This document shows, piece after piece, positions 56,172 to 64,000 of a DNA stretch of 64,000 nucleotides. A program made the translations under genes and the position numbers. Each line of letters begins with the position of its first letter. The first letter of the stretch is position 1. The notes beneath the pieces are model-generated. The model ran no database searches. It was not told the origin of the DNA and was given only the letters and a program-made list of their open reading frames with translations. The DNA comes from CAWEWH01 sp963812775 (GTDB taxonomy: Bacteria; Pseudomonadota; Alphaproteobacteria; Rhizobiales; Beijerinckiaceae). The stretch spans positions 1,178,001-1,242,000 of the forward strand of contig CAWEWH010000007.1 of assembly GCA_963812775.1 (NCBI GenBank), written 5' to 3'.

Positions 56172-57650
56172 ATGACCGCCTCGAACGTCGTCGCCCTCAA
56201 GGGCGACAAGGACTATCGCCAGCAGCCGCACAACATCGACGCCGAGCAGGCGCTGCTGGGCGCCATCCTCATCAACAACGACGCCTTCTATCGCGTGTCC
56301 GACTTCCTGGAGGGGTCGCACTTCCAGGACGGCCGCCACAAGCTGATCTACGAGACGACAGCCAGCCTCATCAAGCAGGGCAAGATCGCCACCCCCATCA
56401 CGCTGAAGACCTTCCTCGGCGACGCCGACATCGACGGGCTGACCGTTTCGCAATATCTGGCGCGCCTTGCCGCCGAGGCGACCACGGTCATCAACGCCGA
56501 GCACTATGGACGCGCCATCTACGACCTGGCGCTGCGCCGGGCGCTCATCGGCATCGGCGAGGACATGGTCAACGTCGCCTATGATGCGCCGGTCGAGTCC
56601 TCGCCCCGCGACCAGATCGAGGAAGCTGAACGCAAGCTCTATGAGCTGGCCGAGACAGGGCGCTACGACGGCGGGTTCCAACGCTTCTCGGAGGCCTTGA
56701 CCACCGCCATCGACATGGCGGCCAACGCCTACAAGCGGGACGGCAAGTTGTCGGGGACCCCGACCGGGCTCACCGATCTAGACCGCATGATGGGCGGGCT
56801 GCAGCGCTCCGACCTCATCATCGTTGCCGGCCGCCCCGGCATGGGCAAGACCTCGCTCGCCACCAACATGGCCTTCAACATCGCCAAGCTCTACGAGGGC
56901 GAGCGGCAGCCGGACGGCGCGATCGCGACGGCAAACGGCGGCATCGTCGGCTTCTTCTCGCTCGAAATGTCGGCGGAGCAGCTCGCCACCCGCATCATTT
57001 CCGAGCAGTCGGGCATTGCCTCCTACAAGATCCGCCGCGGCGACATCCGCGAGGACGACTTCGTCCGCATCACCGAGGTGGCGCGCGAGATGCAGACCAT
57101 GCCGCTCTACATCGACCAGACCGGCGGCATCTCGATTGCGCAGCTTGCCGCCCGGGCGCGGCGGCTCAAGCGCCAGCGCGGCCTCGACGTGCTGATGGTC
57201 GACTATATCCAGCTGCTCTCCGGCTCGGCCCGGCGCCAGGAAAACCGCGTCCAGGAGGTGACCGAGATCACCACGGGGCTCAAGGCCCTCGCCAAGGAGC
57301 TCAACGTGCCTATCGTGGCCCTGTCGCAATTGTCGCGTCAGGTCGAGCAGCGCGACGACAAGCGGCCGCAATTGTCGGACCTGCGCGAATCCGGCTCCAT
57401 CGAGCAGGACGCCGACGTTGTCATGTTCGTCTTCCGCGAGGAGTATTATCTGAAGAACAGGGAGCCGCGGGCCGGCACGGAAGAGCACTTCAAGTGGCAG
57501 ACGGAGATGGAGCAGGCGCACGGCAAGGCCGAGATCATCGTCGGCAAGCAGCGCCATGGACCGACAGGGACAGTGCCCCTCGCCTTCCAGGCCGATGTGA
57601 CGCGCTTCTCCAACCTGGCGCAGGACGATCATCTGCCCGCGCGGAGGTGA
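56172..57650 (+). CDS. dnaB: replicative DNA helicase
   Basis: A 492-residue hexameric helicase that unwinds DNA at the replication fork. N-terminal domain: NIDAEQALLGAILINNDAFY. RecA-like motor: Walker A VAGRPGMGKTSLATNMA, then FFSLEMSAEQLATRIISEQS, Walker B DVLMVDYIQLLSG and arginine-finger region SQLSRQVEQRDDKRPQLSDL. Complete and clean. It is followed after 4 bp by alr. Confidence 0.97.
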   Translation: MTASNVVALKGDKDYRQQPHNIDAEQALLGAILINNDAFYRVSDFLEGSHFQDGRHKLIYETTASLIKQGKIATPITLKTFLGDADIDGLTVSQYLARLAAEATTVINAEHYGRAIYDLALRRALIGIGEDMVNVAYDAPVESSPRDQIEEAERKLYELAETGRYDGGFQRFSEALTTAIDMAANAYKRDGKLSGTPTGLTDLDRMMGGLQRSDLIIVAGRPGMGKTSLATNMAFNIAKLYEGERQPDGAIATANGGIVGFFSLEMSAEQLATRIISEQSGIASYKIRRGDIREDDFVRITEVAREMQTMPLYIDQTGGISIAQLAARARRLKRQRGLDVLMVDYIQLLSGSARRQENRVQEVTEITTGLKALAKELNVPIVALSQLSRQVEQRDDKRPQLSDLRESGSIEQDADVVMFVFREEYYLKNREPRAGTEEHFKWQTEMEQAHGKAEIIVGKQRHGPTGTVPLAFQADVTRFSNLAQDDHLPARR

Positions 57651-57654
57651 ACGC

Positions 57655-58812
57655 TTGAACCTCTCCACGCAGGAGGACCGTGCCGCGCCGACGGGAGACG
57701 GCCACGAAGCCGAGGCTGGCGCCGTGCTGACCATCGACCTCGGCGCCCTCGCAAGCAATTGGCGCCGGCTCGGCTCGGCGAGCGGCAGCGCCGAATGCGC
57801 TGCCGTCGTCAAGGCCGACGGCTATGGCATCGGCCTCGAGCCCGCCGTCGAGGCGCTGGCGACCGCCGGCTGCCGCACCTTCTTCGTGGCGCATCTGTCC
57901 GAGGCGGCGCGGGCCCGCAAGGCCGCCGCCGACGCCACGATCTACGTGCTCAACGGCCTCTTGCCCGGCACCGCGCCGGCCTATGTGCTCGACAACCTGC
58001 GGCCGATCCTCGGCTCGCCGATGGAAATCGGCGAATGGGCAAAGCTCTGCCGCGACCTGGGCCGGCCGCTTGCCGCCGCCATCCACGTCGACACCGGCAT
58101 GAACCGCCTTGGCCTCGGGCCTCAGGAGGCCGCGACTTTCGCCGCCGACGCGGCGCCGCGCCGGGCCTTCACCATGAGCCTGTTGATGAGCCACTTCGCT
58201 TCGAGCGAGGTGATGGCCGACCCCGCCAATGCGCGGCAGATCGCGACCTTCGAGCGCGTCCGCGCGCTCTTTCCCGGCGTCCCGGCTTCGCTCTGCAATT
58301 CGTCGGGGATTTTCCTGCCCGAGCGCCCGCATCTCGACATGGTGCGGCCCGGCTATGCGCTCTATGGCGGCAACCCCACACCCGGCGCGCCAAATCCCAT
58401 GCGGGCCGTCGTCCGGCTCGAGGCGCGCGTCATCCAGGTGCGCGACATCGAGGCAGGCGAGACGGTCGGCTACAATTGCCAATGGACCTCCCCCCGCGCC
58501 TGCCGCATCGCCGTCTTGTCGGTCGGCTATGCTGACGGCTTTCCACGCGCCGCCTCGGCCACCGACGCCAAGTCCGGCGGCGTCGCCATCGTGGCCGGGC
58601 AGCGCTGCCCCTTTGCCGGCCGCGTCTCGATGGATCTCATCACCGTCGACGTGACCGATGTGCCGGCCGGTGCCGTTGGGCGCGGCGACCTTGTCACCCT
58701 TGTCGGCGACGATCTTGAGGTCGACGAGGTCGGCAGCCGCGCCGGCACCATCGGCTACGAAGTGCTCACCGGCCTCGGCCGCCGCTATGCCCGCCGCTAT
58801 GTGAGGCCCTGA
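57655..58812 (+). CDS. alr: alanine racemase
   Basis: A 385-residue PLP enzyme producing D-alanine for peptidoglycan. The PLP lysine is in CAAVVKADGYGIGLE (about residue 45) and the opposite-face catalytic Tyr is in ETVGYNCQWTSP region, with FPRAASATDAKSGG and RVSMDLITVDVTDV in the C-terminal beta domain. Translation starts at TTG 57655, 4 bp after the dnaB stop. Part of the dnaB-alr-radA operon. Confidence 0.95.
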   Translation: MNLSTQEDRAAPTGDGHEAEAGAVLTIDLGALASNWRRLGSASGSAECAAVVKADGYGIGLEPAVEALATAGCRTFFVAHLSEAARARKAAADATIYVLNGLLPGTAPAYVLDNLRPILGSPMEIGEWAKLCRDLGRPLAAAIHVDTGMNRLGLGPQEAATFAADAAPRRAFTMSLLMSHFASSEVMADPANARQIATFERVRALFPGVPASLCNSSGIFLPERPHLDMVRPGYALYGGNPTPGAPNPMRAVVRLEARVIQVRDIEAGETVGYNCQWTSPRACRIAVLSVGYADGFPRAASATDAKSGGVAIVAGQRCPFAGRVSMDLITVDVTDVPAGAVGRGDLVTLVGDDLEVDEVGSRAGTIGYEVLTGLGRRYARRYVRP

Positions 58813-58817
58813 GGGCC

Positions 58818-60221
<1,404 letters not shown>

Positions 60222-60299
60222 CGGGGCTGCAATCGCAAGCTATACACAGCCCGCGCGGCCAGCTTTGCGAGTCACGGTTCTGAGCAGGGTTCTCCCTCT

Positions 60300-60908
60300 A
60301 TGCCTGTTCCTCTCCTCGATCTGATCGTCCTTGGCGTCGTTGTCATATCGGCGCTGCTGGCGGCGGTGCGCGGCTTCACGCGCGAAATCCTCGCCATCGC
60401 GTCCTGGGTCGCGGCTGCGGTCGCCGCCCTGCTGCTGCACCAGCGGCTGATGCCCATCGTCCAGGAACACATCTCCAATCAGACCGTCGCCCAGGTGGTC
60501 GCCATCGCGGCGATCTTCCTGGTCACGCTCGTGGTGGTCTCCTTCATTACCGTGCGGCTTTCGGATTTCGTCCTCGACAGCCGCATCGGGGCCCTCGACC
60601 GCACCCTCGGCTTCCTGTTCGGCGCGGCGCGCGGCCTGCTGATCTGCGTCATCGGCTTCCTGTTCTACAATTGGCTGCTGCCGGAGAAGCTACAGCCGGA
60701 ATGGACGCGTAACGCCAAGTCAAAGCCGTTCTTGCAGGCGACCGGCGATCAGATCATGGCCATGTTGCCGGACGACCCTGAAAGCACCATCTTGAAAAGG
60801 TTCAAGAAACAGAAGCTCGACGGCGGCGGCGAGGAACCGGCGGATAGTGGCGACAGCTCGCCGAAATCCACCGGGAATAACCCGCAGCGGCCTGGGAATC
60901 GGACGTGA
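60300..60908 (+). CDS. cvpA: colicin V production protein family (CvpA)
   Basis: A 202-residue inner-membrane protein with four helices (PLLDLIVLGVVVISALLAAV, AIASWVAAAVAALLLHQRL, VVAIAAIFLVTLVVVSFITV, LLICVIGFLFYNWLL). The motif RGFTREIL is typical. CvpA is linked to colicin V export and envelope functions, with no clear biochemical role. A hydrophilic tail of about 50 residues follows. It precedes purF as in many proteobacteria. Confidence 0.9.
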   Translation: MPVPLLDLIVLGVVVISALLAAVRGFTREILAIASWVAAAVAALLLHQRLMPIVQEHISNQTVAQVVAIAAIFLVTLVVVSFITVRLSDFVLDSRIGALDRTLGFLFGAARGLLICVIGFLFYNWLLPEKLQPEWTRNAKSKPFLQATGDQIMAMLPDDPESTILKRFKKQKLDGGGEEPADSGDSSPKSTGNNPQRPGNRT

Positions 60909-60960
60909 AACATGGTGGGGAACGCTTGGCGGGCGCCTTGATCGAACACGGAACCCATCA

Positions 60961-62442
60961 ATGAACGATCCCGGCAAGCTCGATCCAGCGCATCCGGATT
61001 GGGCCGATCTCGACGGCGACACCCTGCGCGAGGAATGCGGGCTGTTCGGCATATTCGGCCATCCCGACGCGGCCGCCATCACGGCCCTCGGCCTGCACGC
61101 GCTCCAGCACCGCGGCCAGGAGGCGGCCGGCATCGTCACCTATGACGGCCAGCGCTTCCATTCCGAGCGGCGGCTCGGCCTCGTCGGCGACGGTTTTTCG
61201 CGGCGCGACGTGATCGAGCGCCTGCAAGGCTCCATGGCGGTCGGCCATGTGCGCTATTCGACCACCGGCGAGACGATCCTGCGCAACGTGCAGCCGCTCT
61301 TCGCAGAGCTCGAGGGCGGCGGCTTCGCCATCGGGCATAACGGCAACCTCACCAACGGCCTGACCTTGCGGCGCCAGCTCGTGCGCGATGGCGCGCTCTG
61401 CCAATCGACCAGCGACACCGAGGTCATCCTGCATCTCGTCGCGCAAAGCCGCCGCAACCGTTTCATCGACCGCTTCATCGACGCGCTGCGCTATCTCGAG
61501 GGCGCCTATTCGTTCGTCGGCCTCACCAACAAGAAGCTCATCGGCGTGCGCGATCCGCTCGGCATCCGGCCTCTGGTGTTGGGCGAGCTCGACGGCCACT
61601 ACATCCTCACCTCGGAGACCTGCGCCCTCGACATCATCGGCGCGCGTTTCATCCGTGACGTGGAGAACGGCGAGATCGTCGTCGTCGACGAAAACGGCCT
61701 TGAATCGATGAAGCCGTTCCCGCCGCAACGGCTGCAGCCCTGCATTTTCGAGTACGTTTATTTCGCCCGCCCCAACTCCATGGTGAACGGGCGCAATGTG
61801 TACGAGGTCAGGAAGCGCATGGGCGCCGAGCTCGCCCGCGAGGCGCCGGCCGATGCCGATGTCGTGGTGCCAGTGCCCGACAGCGGCGTCCCGGCCGCCA
61901 TCGGTTACGCCCAGACCTGCGGCTTGCCCTACGAGCTCGGCATCATCCGCAACCACTATGTGGGCCGCACCTTCATCGAGCCATCGCAGTCGATCCGCGA
62001 GCTCGGCGTGCGCATGAAGCATTCGGCCAATCGCGGTGCCGTTTCCGGCAAGCGCATCGTGCTCGTCGACGACAGCATCGTACGCGGCACCACTTCCGGG
62101 AAGATCGTGCGCATGATGCGCAATGCCGGCGCGCGCGAGGTTCACTTCCGCGTCGCCAGCCCGCCCATCACTCATCCCGACTACTACGGCATCGACACGC
62201 CCGAGCGCGAGAAGTTGCTCGCGGCCACCCACACGCTGGAGCAGATGCGCGAGTTCATCGGCGCCGATAGCCTCGCCTTCCTGTCGGTGGACGGCATCTA
62301 TCGCGCCACAGGCTACGAGAAGCGCGATCCCATCCGGCCGCAATTCACCGATCACTGCTTCACCGGCGATTACCCGACGCCGCTGACCGACGTGGTCGGC
62401 GACGCGCCGCGGCAACTCTCGCTGCTGGCCGAGGCCGGCTAG
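60961..62442 (+). CDS. purF: amidophosphoribosyltransferase
   Basis: A 493-residue enzyme making 5-phosphoribosylamine, the first step of purine synthesis. The N-terminal Ntn nucleophile is Cys26 in REECGLFGIFGHPD, so a 25-residue propeptide is expected to be removed. The PRPP-binding loop is IVLVDDSIVRGTTSGK. Glutaminase features (HVRYSTTGET, IGHNGNLTNG) are present. The stop TAG (62440-62442) is part of the first CTAG of repeat D, so the element touches the gene's end. Confidence 0.97.
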   Translation: MNDPGKLDPAHPDWADLDGDTLREECGLFGIFGHPDAAAITALGLHALQHRGQEAAGIVTYDGQRFHSERRLGLVGDGFSRRDVIERLQGSMAVGHVRYSTTGETILRNVQPLFAELEGGGFAIGHNGNLTNGLTLRRQLVRDGALCQSTSDTEVILHLVAQSRRNRFIDRFIDALRYLEGAYSFVGLTNKKLIGVRDPLGIRPLVLGELDGHYILTSETCALDIIGARFIRDVENGEIVVVDENGLESMKPFPPQRLQPCIFEYVYFARPNSMVNGRNVYEVRKRMGAELAREAPADADVVVPVPDSGVPAAIGYAQTCGLPYELGIIRNHYVGRTFIEPSQSIRELGVRMKHSANRGAVSGKRIVLVDDSIVRGTTSGKIVRMMRNAGAREVHFRVASPPITHPDYYGIDTPEREKLLAATHTLEQMREFIGADSLAFLSVDGIYRATGYEKRDPIRPQFTDHCFTGDYPTPLTDVVGDAPRQLSLLAEAG

Positions 62443-62605
62443 TGTGCCGAACTTGAAGTTCGCTACGTTGACTGGATCAGCTGCCACGCGAACGTCAAGT
62501 TCGAAAAGCACACTAGAATCAATCTCTTCTCGTGTCTCTTATGATTCCGAAATTCGCTTCGAGGACTCCCTCGATATGTGGCGAATTTCGGAATCGCGAC
62601 ACTAG
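62439..62605 (+). repeat. CTAG-bounded double-hairpin element, full copy D
   Basis: First hairpin 62439-62516 (78 nt), 12-nt spacer, second hairpin 62529-62605 (77 nt). The left CTAG contains the purF stop. The internal left end of hairpin 2 is changed to CTCG. In hairpin 1 the pair T:A is replaced by C:G on both sides relative to copies B and C (CGAACTTG / CAAGTTCG), a compensated change; one other position is mismatched. Confidence 0.93.
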
Positions 62606-62626
62606 GCCTTCGGAGCCGGCCCGGCC

Positions 62627-63367
62627 GTGTCGAAGCCGCTCGCCCATCGTCTTGCCGTCGTGACCGGAGCTTCGCGCGGTATCGGCCGCGCCGTCGCTCT
62701 GGAGCTCGCCCGGCAAGGCGCCCACATCATCGCCCTCGCGCGCACGCCCGGGGGGCTCGAAGAGCTCGACGACGCCATCAAGGCGGCGGGCTCCACCGCC
62801 ACCCTCGTTCCAGTTGATCTCAAGGACTTCGAGGCCCTCGATCGGCTCGGCGGCGCGCTGCACGAGCGCTGGGGCAAGCTCGATGTGTTGATCGCCAACG
62901 CGGGCGTGCTGGGCCCTGTGTCGCCGCTCGCGCATGTCGAGCCGCCGGCCTGGCAGGACGTGATCAACGTCAACGTCACGGCGAACTGGCGGCTGATCCG
63001 CTCGCTCGATCCGCTGCTTCGGCGCTCCGAGGCGGGACGCGTCATCGTCCTGAGCTCGGGCGCGGCCCACAAGTGCGACGCCTATGTGGGCCCGTACTCG
63101 GTCTCCAAGGCTGCCGTGGAGGCACTGGCCCGCACCTACGCGGCCGAGACGGCGGCAACCAACGTCAAGGTGATGATCTTCAGCCCCGGCCCCACGCGCA
63201 CGCGCATGCGCGCCTCGCTGCGGCCCGGCGAGGATCCGATGACGCTGAAGACGCCCGAGGACATCGCGCCCGAGATCGCACGCCTGGCGCTGCCATCATG
63301 GACCGACAGCGGCCTCATCTACGACTGGGGGCAGCACCGGGCCCTGACGCCGCAGCCGCCGGCCTGA
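62627..63367 (+). CDS. SDR family NAD(P)-dependent oxidoreductase
   Basis: A 246-residue classical short-chain dehydrogenase. The cofactor motif is VTGASRGIGRAVALELA, the NAG motif is LIANAGVLGPVSPL, and the active site is SSGAAHKCDAYVGPYSVSK with Tyr and Lys. Start is GTG 62627. It lies 21 bp after repeat D and downstream of purF, a common arrangement in Hyphomicrobiales, so repeat D may have been inserted between them. The substrate is unknown. Confidence 0.9.
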   Translation: MSKPLAHRLAVVTGASRGIGRAVALELARQGAHIIALARTPGGLEELDDAIKAAGSTATLVPVDLKDFEALDRLGGALHERWGKLDVLIANAGVLGPVSPLAHVEPPAWQDVINVNVTANWRLIRSLDPLLRRSEAGRVIVLSSGAAHKCDAYVGPYSVSKAAVEALARTYAAETAATNVKVMIFSPGPTRTRMRASLRPGEDPMTLKTPEDIAPEIARLALPSWTDSGLIYDWGQHRALTPQPPA

Positions 63368-63368
63368 T

Positions 63369-64000
63369 CTACTTGCGCTTCTTCTTGTCGAACGGATTGC
63401 CGCCGGTGCGCAACGCCACGCGGATGGGAACCCCCGGCAGCTCGAAGGCGCCACGCAGTCCGTTGACGAGATAGCGCGTATAGGATTTCGGCAGCGCTTC
63501 GAGCTGGTTGCCGAACAGCGCAAAGGACGGCGGTCGCGCCTTCACTTGCGTCATGTAGCGGATCTTGATGCGCCGTCCCGAAACGGCGGGCGGCGGATTG
63601 TTTTCGAGAGCGTGCTCGAGCCACTCGTTGAGCTTGGCGGTGGGCACGCGGCGGCTCCACACGGCATGCGTCTCGACGAGCGCCTGCATCATCTTGTCGA
63701 TGCCCTCGCCGGAAAGCCCCGAGACGGGGACGACCGGCACGCCCCTGACCTGCGGCAACAGGCGGTCGGCTTCCTCGCGCAGCGACTTCAAGAGGCCCTG
63801 CCGATCGGCGACAAGGTCCCACTTGTTCAACGCGATCACCTGCGCCCTGCCCTCGCGCTCGATAAGATCGACGATGGTGAGATCCTGCTTCTCGAACGGC
63901 ACCGTCGCGTCGAGCAGCACGATGACCACCTCCGCGAAGCGCACTGCATTGAGCGCGTCGGCAACGGAGAGCTTCTCGAGCTTGTCAACGACGCGGGCGC
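63369..64000 (-). CDS. der: GTPase Der (EngA), 5' part beyond window
   Basis: The C-terminal 210 residues of Der, reading from base 64000 to the TAG/TAA stop at 63369. The second G domain ends with NKWDLV (G4), and the C-terminal KH-like domain is TAKLNEWLEHALENNPPP, FALFGNQLEALPKSYTRYL and GVPIRVALRTGGNPFDKKKR. The first G domain and the Walker A of the second are outside the window. Der is needed for 50S assembly. It is convergent with the SDR gene. Confidence 0.95.
   Translation of the reverse strand, partial: ARVVDKLEKLSVADALNAVRFAEVVIVLLDATVPFEKQDLTIVDLIEREGRAQVIALNKWDLVADRQGLLKSLREEADRLLPQVRGVPVVPVSGLSGEGIDKMMQALVETHAVWSRRVPTAKLNEWLEHALENNPPPAVSGRRIKIRYMTQVKARPPSFALFGNQLEALPKSYTRYLVNGLRGAFELPGVPIRVALRTGGNPFDKKKRK

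Overview
The window comes from a high-GC alphaproteobacterium of the order Hyphomicrobiales (Rhizobiales). The evidence is the conserved gene order (plsX-fabH-ihfA-merR; glyA-nrdR-ribD-ribE-ribH-nusB-thiL-hppA; pdxJ/acpS-lepB-rnc-era-recO-parC; rpsF-rpsR-DUF2232-rplI; dnaB-alr-radA-cvpA-purF), the LdtR/L,D-transpeptidase pair and copies of a palindromic repeat I recognise from this order. Genus cannot be told from the sequence.

Layout: 0-5.9 kb is an exopolysaccharide locus (partial GumC/Wzz copolymerase, export lipoprotein, GT4 glycosyltransferase, undecaprenyl-phosphate sugar transferase, Wzy/ligase-like protein). 5.9-12.5 kb is a mixed accessory stretch (zinc ribbon, secreted Tyr-rich protein, methyltransferase, HTH protein, panE, CaiB/BaiF CoA-transferase, DUF2000, ATC-hydrolase family) ending in tRNA-Pro(GGG). 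12.7-25.8 kb carries lipid synthesis, BamE, membrane pyrophosphatase, riboflavin genes, nusB, thiL, nrdR and glyA. 26-28.9 kb holds the peptidoglycan L,D-transpeptidase, its MarR-type regulator and a membrane protein. 28.9-36.8 kb has a 3-hydroxyisobutyryl-CoA hydrolase, hemB, a catalytically dead HtrA-like protein, an orphan LivH-like permease fused to a lipoprotein-like head, an RDD protein, Bpt and a P19/cupredoxin/FTR1 iron-uptake operon. 36.9-50.5 kb is the parC-recO-era-rnc-lepB-lepB-acpS-pdxJ block. 50.8-64 kb holds a small orphan gene, dienelactone hydrolase, the rpsF operon, cfa, dnaB, alr, radA, cvpA, purF, an SDR and the end of der.

The most unusual feature is a repeat of 166-167 bp with three full copies (42214, 44713, 62439) and one truncated copy (7579). 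It consists of two palindromes, each bounded by CTAG: the first is 78 nt in every full copy, then a 12-nt spacer, then a second of 76-77 nt. Paired substitutions preserve both stems. Copies sit tightly against genes, and in two cases the boundary CTAG is also the TAG stop codon of the neighbouring gene (era, purF). Two direct copies bracket a flavin monooxygenase plus thioesterase cassette inserted between era and recO. I read it as a MITE-like element with CTAG/TA target preference.

A second striking feature is clustered single-base indels: about 12 between 15.2 and 24.5 kb, in otherwise well-conserved housekeeping genes (plsX, a CBP3-like chaperone, hppA, nusB, ribE, ribD, nrdR), one near 37.36 kb, and seven frame changes in the monooxygenase at 42.8-44.6 kb. 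The rest of the window reads cleanly. Consensus errors are the simplest explanation for the housekeeping genes.
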